A stretch of 64,000 bases of DNA from GCA-2794515 sp033763335. GTDB taxonomy: Bacteria > Chloroflexota > Anaerolineae > Aggregatilineales > Phototrophicaceae. Of this stretch, positions 8,472-16,437 are shown in pieces. Under the pieces are notes generated by a model. That model saw only the letters and a list, made by a program, of their open reading frames with translations, was not told the DNA's origin and made no database searches. Position 1 is the stretch's first letter. Each line of letters begins with the position of its first letter. The translations under genes were made by a program, and so were the position numbers. The stretch lies in assembly GCA_033763335.1 (NCBI GenBank), contig JANRKU010000008.1:124001-188000 (forward strand). The letters are read 5' to 3'.

Positions 8472-8477
8472 TATAAT
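8472..8477 (+). promoter_or_regulatory. -10 box placed for a leaderless mRNA
   Basis: A perfect TATAAT ends 6 bases before the ATG at 8484. Transcription would then start at or next to the A of the start codon. No Shine-Dalgarno sequence can fit. No clear -35 box is seen. Confidence 0.65.
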
Positions 8478-8483
8478 AGAGAT

Positions 8484-9059
8484 ATGGATATTTTATACAC
8501 GCACCAACTGAATGGCAATTTAGCCTATTTACCGCGCTTATTTACCCATATCAAGCAGATAAGCACCCAATTGACCCACAAACCCCTTTTATTGGATTTA
8601 GGTGGGGCATGTGCGCCTACCGAGTGGCATTGTGAGGTCACAGAGGGACGTTCTGCGCTCATTGTATTGGATGCAATGGGCTATCATGCAGTGACTATCA
8701 CCGACACCCTTACCTCTGCCAGTTATGATAAACTCAAAGACCAAGTGGCGATGGCATTGGTAGATGAGACCAGCACGCCTATCGTCATGGGCGCATTGCT
8801 ATCGTGTTCGCCACGCCTCATTCCAGATGCCCCTATGCTCAAAATTTGCCTCACCCCTGCCGATAAAACAGGGGTGGTGGATGATTGGTTATATCTCAGT
8901 GCGATAGCATCGGATGAAATTGGTATTGTGCAATTTGACGAGGGAATTATTCAGCATAGAATTGAGAAAATCCCCACCAAAACACCCCCCAACGCCACCA
9001 TTAGCGGTGTGGTAGATTTTGTATTGGCAGAAGCACGGTACTATCAGTCAAAAAAATAA
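8484..9059 (+). CDS. Degenerate 5'-nucleotidase/metallophosphatase-like protein
   Basis: This 191-residue protein starts MDILYTHQLNGNLAYLPRL, which follows the opening strand of UshA-like 5'-nucleotidases (T-N-D-x-H-G-x-L). The metal-binding Asp and His are Gln and Asn here. The next conserved block (LLLDAGD in active enzymes) reads LLLDLGG, again without its aspartate, while AMGYHAVTI matches the following helix and strand. The protein also lacks the second half of the family. It is therefore probably a non-catalytic relative. It appears leaderless and ends 3 bases from the convergent glycosyltransferase gene. Confidence 0.65.
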   Translation: MDILYTHQLNGNLAYLPRLFTHIKQISTQLTHKPLLLDLGGACAPTEWHCEVTEGRSALIVLDAMGYHAVTITDTLTSASYDKLKDQVAMALVDETSTPIVMGALLSCSPRLIPDAPMLKICLTPADKTGVVDDWLYLSAIASDEIGIVQFDEGIIQHRIEKIPTKTPPNATISGVVDFVLAEARYYQSKK

Positions 9060-9062
9060 TAA

Positions 9063-10958
9063 TCACGGCACAGTTATCACCATCACCGTTGAGGCGGGTA
9101 GGTCATCATTGGGGAAATCGAATTGCAAATTGACCCCATGCACACCGTCATATTGCCCAAATTGGATGATGAAAGGGCTACCATCGGCGGGAAAATCGAG
9201 TGGGATGTCATCCACAAACATATCCCCCACATGCCAGCGCCATCCTTCTAATGCACTGCCCCCTGTATTGATAACACGCTCATTTTGGGCATTATACACA
9301 TGCACAAATGACCCTAAAATCAGGTCTTTGACTTCTGGGGCGATAAAATCCACCTGCCAAAATAATTGTATGGCATCTTCTGTCAGTGTATAGCCAATCA
9401 GACGCAAGCCTTGCGTGGTGGGGACATCCATCCGCACCGATACCATGTCTAAAATTTGCTCATGGCTCGGTAGGTGATAGATATAAATCGTTGTGCCATC
9501 TGTTAAATCCAGCGTTTTTTCTGAAAAATTCAATGGGGCATCGTTCCCAACGGTGATATAAGCCCCACCATCGGCGGGATAGATGGCAAAAGAGGGGGCG
9601 CGATTATCGCGGATGAGGGGGAATGTGCGCCCTGCAAAGGTGTTCATCACCCATTCGGGCATATCGGCAAAAACGGTGCCGTCAGATGTTATCTCACCCC
9701 CCAATTGCATCCCGACCTTAATCGGCAACGCACCAAGCCCATGCGCCCCAGGTGTTGCCTGTGTTTCTTCACCAAAACGTCCACTATTGATGAGCATCAA
9801 ACATGCCCAAAAAAGGATGAGTCCCAATCCCAAAACCGTGTAACGGAGTTGAATCAATGGCGGTAGCAGTGATTTGAGGGTTTTCATCCCCAAAACCGCC
9901 AACACAGCGCCCATCGGTACACCGAGTAATTGATAAAACGGATGAACCAGATTGCCTGTATAGCTCATAGAGATGATGGGGATAAAAAACCATACCAACA
10001 CAATGAGCATGACATCTTTTTGCGAATTACGCCGATAAAGCGCAGTGAGCGCCCCGCCAATGCCGATGAATATCATCAGCAACCCCACATAATGCACGAT
10101 TTCCGTGATGGCATGGCGGTTGGTCATATCCCCCGCAGGAGCATCTACCCCGCGCACAATTTCGTAACGCGCCCCTGTGACCAATCGTACCGCATGTTCC
10201 CATCCATCTGGCGTAATACGCGACGGATTTTGCCCAAAATCCGCTAATTCGGCTTGTATACTGCCCCAATCATTGATGAGGGTGATGGCATAGGGAGTCG
10301 TTATGATGATAAAAATCCCCGCGCCGATTATCACTGCACGCCAATTGACCCGCCGATAAAATATCAGCAACAACAAGGCAATCGGTACACCCCATAAAAA
10401 TGCCAATAGATACGAATTAGCCACCAATGCCAATAATATGGCGCTGATGATGAGCCTACGGGCGGGATAGCGCGTTTTATTGAGGAGTACAGGGGTTAAT
10501 TGCCATAAAATGGCGGTGGCATAAAATGGCAATAGCGATTGCACCCATGTGGTACGACTATATTCAATCATGAAGGGGTTCACCGCCAATATCAGCGCCA
10601 CGAGGAGCGCCCAGCGCGTCCCTAACACATGACATGCCACACGGTATCCCATCCATACTGCGAGGGTGTTGAGGGCAATCACCAATATTTCTACGCCCAA
10701 AATGGAGCGTGTCAGTGCCACAATTGGCAAATACAGATAGCCTGTGATGGGCGCATTGGCAAATAGGACCGATGTGCCTTGTCCAATGGTCGGAAATATG
10801 CCGTTGTCGAGTGTATTGAGTGCTTGCCAAATGGGATAGGCTTGGTCTATGTTGTGTTCGATATAGACCAAATAGCGAAAACGAGCGATGAGCGCCACCG
10901 CCAAAATGCCCCAAAGGAGCAAGGTTTCCAATTTTAGGGGGGATGATTTTGTGTTCAT
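9063..10958 (-). CDS. Polytopic membrane glycosyltransferase (GT39/ArnT-like)
   Basis: This 631-residue protein has about ten membrane helices in its first 400 residues, and a roughly 200-residue soluble C-terminal domain. After the first helix, ARFRYLVYIEHNIDQAYPIWQ is placed like the acidic loop of GT-C enzymes that use polyprenyl-phosphate sugars. EYSRTTWVQSLLPFYATA also fits that fold. It may move sugars to lipid or protein on the outer face of the membrane; the acceptor is unknown. The start at 10958 is chosen because a perfect -10 box lies 6 bases upstream; the frame also extends to 10994. Confidence 0.75.
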   Translation of the reverse strand: MNTKSSPLKLETLLLWGILAVALIARFRYLVYIEHNIDQAYPIWQALNTLDNGIFPTIGQGTSVLFANAPITGYLYLPIVALTRSILGVEILVIALNTLAVWMGYRVACHVLGTRWALLVALILAVNPFMIEYSRTTWVQSLLPFYATAILWQLTPVLLNKTRYPARRLIISAILLALVANSYLLAFLWGVPIALLLLIFYRRVNWRAVIIGAGIFIIITTPYAITLINDWGSIQAELADFGQNPSRITPDGWEHAVRLVTGARYEIVRGVDAPAGDMTNRHAITEIVHYVGLLMIFIGIGGALTALYRRNSQKDVMLIVLVWFFIPIISMSYTGNLVHPFYQLLGVPMGAVLAVLGMKTLKSLLPPLIQLRYTVLGLGLILFWACLMLINSGRFGEETQATPGAHGLGALPIKVGMQLGGEITSDGTVFADMPEWVMNTFAGRTFPLIRDNRAPSFAIYPADGGAYITVGNDAPLNFSEKTLDLTDGTTIYIYHLPSHEQILDMVSVRMDVPTTQGLRLIGYTLTEDAIQLFWQVDFIAPEVKDLILGSFVHVYNAQNERVINTGGSALEGWRWHVGDMFVDDIPLDFPADGSPFIIQFGQYDGVHGVNLQFDFPNDDLPASTVMVITVP

Positions 10959-10964
10959 GCGGAC

Positions 10965-10970
10965 ATTATA
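10965..10970 (-). promoter_or_regulatory. -10 box placed for a leaderless mRNA
   Basis: On the minus strand TATAAT is followed by 6 bases and then the ATG at 10958. This is the same spacing as at 8472 and 11037. No ribosome-binding site fits in between. Confidence 0.6.
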
Positions 10971-11036
10971 GCATGAGGAAGATGTGCATAACATATTGCA
11001 CCCTCATATCCCCTATTCAGAATACCTACGCGCGAT

Positions 11037-11042
11037 TATGAT
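11037..11042 (+). promoter_or_regulatory. -10 box placed for a leaderless mRNA
   Basis: TATGAT ends 6 bases before the ATG at 11049. It is the third case in this stretch with the same -10-to-ATG distance, and it is divergent from the one at 10965. Confidence 0.55.
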
Positions 11043-11048
11043 AGCAAT

Positions 11049-11759
11049 ATGCTTGCTATATCCGTTTTTCTCATCATCGCTTTTTCGAGCTTTGTCCAAA
11101 CTGCTAGTGGGTTTGGCATTGCACTCATCTCTACGCCCTTGCTCATTAACCTGATGGGCATTGGGATAACTGCCCCATTAGTGGCGCTTATTGCCATGCT
11201 TTGTCGGTTGGTGATGCTCATTCACTATCACGAAAGTTTCAATTTTGATGAAGTCTGGCGCTTGATGATTACTGCCACGCTAGGCATCCCTTTTGGCTTT
11301 TTTCTGTATATCAGCCTTAATAAGCACACCGTAGAAATCCTTTTGGGTGTGATTATTGTGGGATATGCCGTTTTTTCCCTCATCAGCCCAAAAGTCCCGC
11401 CGATGTCGGATAGCCGATGGGCGTATGGATTGGGATTTATCGCAGGGGTGTTGGGTGGCGCGTATAACATGGGGGGGATGCCTGCTGTTATTTATGGCAC
11501 AGGGCGCAGATGGTCGCCAAAGACCTTTAAGGGAAATTTGCAATTGGTGGCATTGGTCACAGGCACATTGATTATCATCACACGCGGGGCAAGTGGGGAA
11601 TATACACCAGATGTTTTGGGATTATTGCTCATTGGTGCGCCTGCCACAGTGTTGGGTGCTGTATTGGGATTTTGGAGCGATGCTTACTTAAAAGGGATGC
11701 TTTTTCGGCGCGGGGTGTTATTGCTCATGCTGGTCATTGGGCTAGATTTGATTTTTTAG
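11049..11759 (+). CDS. TauE/SafE-family sulfite/anion exporter
   Basis: This 236-residue integral membrane protein has seven to eight hydrophobic helices. The family repeat is visible as FVQTASGFGIALISTPLL at residues 14-31 and GVLGGAYNMGGMPAVIYG at about 135-152. TauE/SafE proteins export sulfite, sulfoacetate or related organosulfur anions, but the substrate cannot be told here. It is transcribed divergently from the membrane glycosyltransferase and seems to be leaderless. No sulfur-metabolism genes flank it. Confidence 0.88.
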   Translation: MLAISVFLIIAFSSFVQTASGFGIALISTPLLINLMGIGITAPLVALIAMLCRLVMLIHYHESFNFDEVWRLMITATLGIPFGFFLYISLNKHTVEILLGVIIVGYAVFSLISPKVPPMSDSRWAYGLGFIAGVLGGAYNMGGMPAVIYGTGRRWSPKTFKGNLQLVALVTGTLIIITRGASGEYTPDVLGLLLIGAPATVLGAVLGFWSDAYLKGMLFRRGVLLLMLVIGLDLIF

Positions 11760-11766
11760 CCCACAT

Positions 11767-11798
11767 AAAAACCATCCAGAGAGTTTTCTACTGGATGG
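11767..11798 (-). terminator. Rho-independent terminator of spoVS
   Basis: On the minus strand CCATCCAG pairs with CTGGATGG around an 11-nt loop and is followed by TTTTTATG. It lies downstream of the spoVS stop codon and just after the convergent permease gene. Confidence 0.8.
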
Positions 11799-11840
11799 AT
11801 AAAGAAAGTCTAAATTTTTTAAGGCATTACCAGGTAATGA

Positions 11841-12182
11841 TTAAGCAGTTTTGCGTGTTTCTACTTGAAACCGCACCGCAGTCCGTTCTTGTCCATCAAT
11901 ATCCACTTCCGTGAAGTAGGGCAAAAACACAATATCAAGCGAATCGCGTTCCAAGTAACCGCGTGCGATAGCGAGGGCTTTTACGGCTTGATTGACAGCG
12001 CCCGCGCCAATAGCTTGTACTTCGGCAGTGCCACGTTCACGAATGACACCCGCGATTGCCCCTGCTACTGCTGTAGAGCGCGATTTAGCAGAAACCTTAA
12101 TAACATCTGCACTCTCATGATTTTCAGTTTTTCCGTTATAATCATCATAATTATCAGGGGTTGTATTGTATTGGTCTACCAT
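11841..12182 (-). CDS. spoVS: Stage V sporulation protein S (SpoVS) family
   Basis: This 113-residue protein has a 27-residue acidic, Asn-rich N-terminal tail, then the SpoVS (Alba-like) domain: IKVSAKSRSTAVAGAIAGVI, GTAEVQAIGAGAVNQAVKAL and an FLPYFTEVDI strand. In Bacillus subtilis SpoVS affects coat assembly and septation. Members are also common in non-sporulating bacteria, where an RNA- or DNA-binding role has been suggested. The tail is longer than in the usual 86-residue protein. It ends in its own terminator and lies divergently from dnaA across a 485-bp gap. Confidence 0.92.
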   Translation of the reverse strand: MVDQYNTTPDNYDDYNGKTENHESADVIKVSAKSRSTAVAGAIAGVIRERGTAEVQAIGAGAVNQAVKALAIARGYLERDSLDIVFLPYFTEVDIDGQERTAVRFQVETRKTA

Positions 12183-12440
12183 TGTTAGCTACTCAGCTCC
12201 ATCTTCTAGGTCGATTTATGAAATTCGTATGGATTTTTACATTGTACAATGAATTTTATTACGAGTCGACATGAAATCATGCGATTTAGAAATTTCTTAA
12301 CTATTCTTCATTCAGAGACTCTGAATTAAGATAATTTTAGGTAAAACTTTCTGAAAAATTCATTTTTCTAGCACAAACGTGAGAAGAATTGATAAAGCAT
12401 AAACGATTCATCAAGGTTTTGAAAAATGGCAAAATCGTAG

Positions 12441-12469
12441 TTGAGAGATTGAAAAAAGTGAGTTATACT
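12441..12469 (+). promoter_or_regulatory. Candidate sigma-70-type promoter of dnaA
   Basis: TTGAGA (12441-12446) and TATACT (12464-12469) are separated by 17 bases. The start would lie near 12476, giving a leader of about 190 nt before dnaA. Confidence 0.55.
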
Positions 12470-12596
12470 AGATTCATTAAACAACACTTAACCTTGTCAC
12501 CAATGATGCCGCAGTTATTGGGACAAATAAATAACCACACTAAAGCGATTTAATCTACAAACTAATATTTTCGATGGCGGGGGCGATACATACGCT

Positions 12597-12625
12597 CTGT
12601 GATTTGTGTTCTCTAATAATCACAG
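12597..12625 (+). other. Hairpin in the dnaA leader
   Basis: CTGTGATT pairs perfectly with AATCACAG around a 13-nt loop. It lies 43 bases before the dnaA ATG and inside the predicted leader. It could be a regulatory mRNA structure or a protein-binding inverted repeat. Confidence 0.45.
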
Positions 12626-12667
12626 GGGGGATGGTGTTGTCGTCTGTAAAAATAAGGTAGAAATAAG

Positions 12668-14056
12668 ATGGAAGGACAGCAGGCTTGGGATATTACATGC
12701 CAACAATTACAGCTATTACTCGATAGAAACGGCTACGATACTTGGATTCGTGGTGCATTTTTCATTGAGATAGATAAAGACGGTGTATTTGTCATTGGAG
12801 TACGCAACGATTTCGTGCGCCAAATGCTACAACAACGCCTCTATCGCAATGTACGCCGTGTATTGAGTGATGTGACAGGCAAACAATATGAATTGCGATT
12901 TGAAATTCGCAAAGCCCCTGCCCCAGAGCCAGAACCAGAGGAAGAAATGCCCCTGTTTCGGTTGCCAAAGGTGGAAGAGCGTCCCCAAGTCCAAATTCCA
13001 CTCCATGAATTAATCGCCAGCCCCAAACCGATTCAGATTGAAGGCATTCCCCTCAATCCAAAAATGTCCTTTGAACGCTTTATCCCCAGCGAAACCAACC
13101 GTATGACCTATGAGGCGGCGTTGGCTGTCGCAGAACGCCCCGGACACAACTATAACCCGTTCATGGTGTATGGCGGGGTTGGATTGGGCAAAAGCCACAT
13201 CCTCCAAGCCATTGGCAACAATTGTGCCAAAATGGGTCTAGGGGTGATTTATGTGTCTGCCGAAATTTTTACCAATGACCTCATTCATGCCATCCGCACC
13301 AATACCACCCAATTATTCCGCCAACGCTACCGTGAAGCCGATGTGCTGTTGATGGATGATATGCAATTTATCATCGGCAAAGATGCCACCCAAGAAGAAC
13401 TTTTTCATACCTTTGAGGAATTGCATCGGTTCAACAAGCAAATCGTATTTGCGAGCGACCGTCACCCGCGAGAATTTACCGATGTAGAAGACCGTTTGCG
13501 CTCCCGTTTTGAGGCGGGTTTGGTCACAGATGTGCAACCCCTCACCTATGAGGCACGCCTCGCCATTGTCGAAATGTGGACATTGGAGCGCGAAATTAGC
13601 ATAGACCGCCCTGTGCAAGAAATGATTGCCAAAAAAGCCTATCATCATGTGCGCGAATTAGAAGGGATGTTTAATCAGGTCATGGCAGAGACACGTTTTA
13701 AGAAAACCACTCTGAGCATTGCAAGTGCTACCCAAACCCTACAACGGTATGAGCGCCCCCGCCATCATCTGAAAAAAGCCTCTACCCAAGATATTTTACT
13801 CACCACCGCCGATTATTTTCATCTGAGCCTCGATGACCTCACAGGTAACAGTCGGCAGACACGGATTAATAATGCCCGCCAAATCGCCATTTATCTCATG
13901 CGAGAACTGACCGAACACTCGCTCAATCAAATTGGGGAGATGCTTGGGCGCACCCATACAACCGTTTTGCATAGCTATAATAAGATGGCAGAAGAGATAA
14001 AAGCCTCTGATGATTTGAAACAAGTCATAGAACGCATTAAATCACGCTTGCCATGA
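12668..14056 (+). CDS. dnaA: Chromosomal replication initiator DnaA (divergent)
   Basis: This 462-residue AAA+ protein has all four DnaA domains: domain I (1-80) with AWDITCQQLQLLL; an acidic Pro/Glu linker at 84-96; Walker A GGVGLGKSH at 169-177 and Walker B VLLMDD at 226-231; an EDRLRSRFEAGL segment; and the C-terminal HTH. The signature reads GRTHTTVLHSY at 427-437. Most DnaA proteins have Asp where Thr429 is, and that Asp contacts the DnaA box in E. coli. With the lack of consensus boxes upstream, this could be a diverged paralogue or an initiator with altered boxes. AAGGTAG precedes the ATG. Confidence 0.9.
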   Translation: MEGQQAWDITCQQLQLLLDRNGYDTWIRGAFFIEIDKDGVFVIGVRNDFVRQMLQQRLYRNVRRVLSDVTGKQYELRFEIRKAPAPEPEPEEEMPLFRLPKVEERPQVQIPLHELIASPKPIQIEGIPLNPKMSFERFIPSETNRMTYEAALAVAERPGHNYNPFMVYGGVGLGKSHILQAIGNNCAKMGLGVIYVSAEIFTNDLIHAIRTNTTQLFRQRYREADVLLMDDMQFIIGKDATQEELFHTFEELHRFNKQIVFASDRHPREFTDVEDRLRSRFEAGLVTDVQPLTYEARLAIVEMWTLEREISIDRPVQEMIAKKAYHHVRELEGMFNQVMAETRFKKTTLSIASATQTLQRYERPRHHLKKASTQDILLTTADYFHLSLDDLTGNSRQTRINNARQIAIYLMRELTEHSLNQIGEMLGRTHTTVLHSYNKMAEEIKASDDLKQVIERIKSRLP

Positions 14057-14066
14057 CCAAATCGGG

Positions 14067-14087
14067 GGGCATGACCCCTTCATGCCC
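14067..14087. repeat. Hairpin between convergent dnaA and rdgB
   Basis: GGGCATGA pairs with TCATGCCC around a 5-nt loop. It starts 11 bases after the dnaA stop and overlaps the last codons of rdgB, so it may shape the 3' ends of both transcripts. There is no clear T run. Confidence 0.5.
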
Positions 14088-14694
14088 GACCATTATTTGC
14101 ATCTAAATTCTGTAATGCCTCGACCATCTTTTTGGCGGCAATGCCACGATGACTTAACTCGTGTTTGATTAATTCATCCAATTGCCCAAAGGTCTTATCA
14201 TAGCCTTCTGGGATAAAAATGGGGTCATAACCAAAGCCTTTACCTTCATCAAATTCGGCTAATGCAATCGAGCCATGACAAACCCCGTGTGTTTGGGCAA
14301 CAATACCATCTGGCGATGCCACCACAATGACACATTCAAAATAGGCGCGACGATTTTCTGGTGCAACATCGGCTAATTGTGCCAATAAATGTTTTCTGCG
14401 CCCTTCTGCGGTGTGAATAGTGCCATATCGGGCAGAATAAACCCCTGGTGCGCCACCGAGCGCCTCTACACATAAACCACTATCATCGGATAATGCCCAT
14501 TTGCCACTGGCTTTGGCATAGGCGAGTGCTTTGAGCTGGGCATTTTCTACGAAGGTTGTGCCAGTTTCTTCAACATCCATCGTGGATAACCCCACATCGC
14601 GCAAACTGAGTAAACGGACATCTGCCCCGGTTAATAACACCTGATATTCATTTATTTTGCCTAGATTGGTTGTACCGATTACAATGTGACGCAC
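14080..14694 (-). CDS. rdgB: XTP/dITP diphosphatase (RdgB/HAM1)
   Basis: This 204-residue enzyme removes non-canonical purine triphosphates (XTP, dITP, ITP) from the nucleotide pool, giving the monophosphate and pyrophosphate. Typical blocks are IVIGTTNLGKINEY at the N-terminus, the ETGTTFVENAQLKA helix, KWALSDDSGLCVEALGGAPGVYSARY, and GKGFGYDPIFIPEGYDKTFGQL with ELSHRG near the end. A GTG start at 14694 is chosen because AGGAGGT lies about 10 bases upstream; the GTG at 14706 overlaps that ribosome site. It is convergent with dnaA and divergent from rsmA. Confidence 0.94.
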   Translation of the reverse strand: MRHIVIGTTNLGKINEYQVLLTGADVRLLSLRDVGLSTMDVEETGTTFVENAQLKALAYAKASGKWALSDDSGLCVEALGGAPGVYSARYGTIHTAEGRRKHLLAQLADVAPENRRAYFECVIVVASPDGIVAQTHGVCHGSIALAEFDEGKGFGYDPIFIPEGYDKTFGQLDELIKHELSHRGIAAKKMVEALQNLDANNGRA

Positions 14695-14762
14695 TTTACC
14701 TACCACCTCCTGAGTTATGTGAGATAATTGTTTGAAAATAGAAACCAGAGAGATATTCTACC

Positions 14763-15599
14763 ATGACCAATCCCAAACAATTGTTAGACAAATATGACAT
14801 TCAGCCCAAAAAGAGTTTAGGGCAAAATTTTTTGCATGACCCAAATGCGCTGGACAAGATTATTTCTGTGTCTGAATTATCGCCTACCGATACGGTACTC
14901 GAAATCGGCGCGGGAACCGGGGCGCTCACCGAAAAATTAGCACAAACGGTTAAGCGCGTGGTGGCGGTGGAATTGGATGACCGCCTATTCACCGTATTAC
15001 GGGCAGAAATGGAACGCTACCCGAATGTGGAATTACTCTTTGCCGATATTTTGCAGGTGAATCTTGCCGAAGTCATGGGCGATGACCCCTATGTGGTGGT
15101 GGCGAATGTCCCCTATTATATCACCAGCGCCATTTTGCGGATGTTGCTCGAAACATCACACCGCCCCACACGCCTCATTATGACCATCCAGACGGAAGTG
15201 GCAGAGCGCATTATTGCCAAACCACCTGATATGAGTGTGTTGGCGGTGAGTGTGCAATTTTATGGCACACCCGATATTGTCGCCCGATTCAACCCCGCCG
15301 TATTTTATCCGCGCCCAGAGGTGGGAAGTGCGGTTTTGCGCGTGATAACGCATGATGCCCCTGTGATAGATGTGCCAAGCGAGGCATTATTTTTCCGTGT
15401 GGTGCGGGCAGGCTTTGGTCAGAAACGCAAACAACTCAAAAATTCGCTGGCGAGTGGTTTGGCGATGAAATCCGAAGAAGCGGGGAATTTATGCACCCAA
15501 GTGGGCATAGACCCTATGCGTCGTGCCGAAACGCTCACCCTGCCAGAATGGGCGGCATTGGTTCTGGCATTTGCACAAAGGAAAGAAAAAAATGGATGA
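14763..15599 (+). CDS. rsmA: 16S rRNA dimethyladenosine transferase RsmA/KsgA
   Basis: This 278-residue enzyme dimethylates two adjacent adenosines near the 3' end of 16S rRNA during small-subunit assembly. Family marks are PKKSLGQNFLHD at 16-27, motif I VLEIGAGTGALTEKL at about 43-57, VVAVELDDRL, and the catalytic VANVPYYITS at about 117-126. The C-terminal part contains FFRVVRAGFGQKRKQLKNSL. It overlaps the next gene by 8 bases (the stop lies within the start of the restriction enzyme gene), so the two are translationally coupled although unrelated in function. Confidence 0.95.
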   Translation: MTNPKQLLDKYDIQPKKSLGQNFLHDPNALDKIISVSELSPTDTVLEIGAGTGALTEKLAQTVKRVVAVELDDRLFTVLRAEMERYPNVELLFADILQVNLAEVMGDDPYVVVANVPYYITSAILRMLLETSHRPTRLIMTIQTEVAERIIAKPPDMSVLAVSVQFYGTPDIVARFNPAVFYPRPEVGSAVLRVITHDAPVIDVPSEALFFRVVRAGFGQKRKQLKNSLASGLAMKSEEAGNLCTQVGIDPMRRAETLTLPEWAALVLAFAQRKEKNG

Positions 15600-16437
15600 G
15601 CCAAGATTAAGAAAATTTCCTGCCGAGATTTTTGGCTTGCCCTATACTGATTTATCATCAGAAGCCCAAGCCATTCGCCAAGCACAACATTGTCCATTTT
15701 TAGACGGAACTTGTAAAAAGCCTCGTAAAAGTGAACCACATATCAAAGTGGGGATATGTAGTGTTGGCTATAAATCAACATCAGGCGATTATAAGCCTGT
15801 GATTGTTTGCCCACATCGCTTTGATTTAGAGGTGATTGAGAAAATTATCCGACAAAATTATTTATCGGGACAAATTACACTTCTTCCAGAAGTGTCTTTA
15901 GGTGCAACTACTGGCTCAGTAGATTATGTTGCTGTTCATTTGATAGATGATGCAATAGATGATTTTGTGTGTATCGAAATTCAAGCCGCAGGCACAACGG
16001 GTACGCCATGGCAAGCGGTGCTTGACCATCGCCAAACAGGTCAATTTGCGAGTGATGCTTACCCTTATGGGATTAATTGGGCAAATGAGTTTGCCAAGAC
16101 GATGATGCAACAAGCCTATAAAAAGGGATTATTGTTAGAGCGATGGCATAAAAAATTGGTGTTTTTTGTGCAAGATGTGGCGATGGATTATTTGGTAGCT
16201 TCGTACGACACACAAGGTTTGCATGAGGTGCATGAGGACGATACAATTCATTTTTGCGCTATAAAGATGCGTTGGGATGACCAAGAAAACCGATGGAAAC
16301 AATATATTCATCAACGACTCAGCACAGATACTGATGGGATTCGCAGGATGCTTGGCGGGTTATCTGAAGAATCATTGCCTACCCAAGCCGATTTTATTGC
16401 TACATTGACGAAAAAACTTAATCAAAAAAGGACATAA
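15592..16437 (+). CDS. NotI-family type II restriction endonuclease
   Basis: This 281-residue protein matches the NotI family: the opening RKFPAEIFGLPYTDLS, then four cysteines (C34, C41, C56, C73) that correspond to the Cys4 iron site described for NotI. The nuclease centre is likely D111, E129 and Q131 in SVDYVAVH and CIEIQAAGTTG, resembling the D...ExQ core of NotI. It would cut a GC-rich palindrome; the exact site is not readable. GGAAAG precedes the ATG at 15592, and its first 8 bases lie inside rsmA. It overlaps the convergent methyltransferase gene by 16 bases. Confidence 0.82.
   Translation: MDEPRLRKFPAEIFGLPYTDLSSEAQAIRQAQHCPFLDGTCKKPRKSEPHIKVGICSVGYKSTSGDYKPVIVCPHRFDLEVIEKIIRQNYLSGQITLLPEVSLGATTGSVDYVAVHLIDDAIDDFVCIEIQAAGTTGTPWQAVLDHRQTGQFASDAYPYGINWANEFAKTMMQQAYKKGLLLERWHKKLVFFVQDVAMDYLVASYDTQGLHEVHEDDTIHFCAIKMRWDDQENRWKQYIHQRLSTDTDGIRRMLGGLSEESLPTQADFIATLTKKLNQKRT

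Larger units (their letters stand above)
12183..12667. other. 485-bp AT-rich intergenic region between spoVS and dnaA
   Basis: The region is AT-rich and holds a candidate dnaA promoter (12441-12469) and a leader hairpin (12597-12625). I looked for DnaA boxes (TTATCCACA, up to one change) and did not find a cluster; the best sites match at 7 of 9. I therefore do not call it oriC. No small gene with a ribosome site is seen. Confidence 0.6.

Noticed and set aside
12183..12667. Possible oriC upstream of dnaA
   Set aside because: AT-rich, but no cluster of DnaA boxes matching TTATCCACA with one change or less. Gene context alone is not enough.
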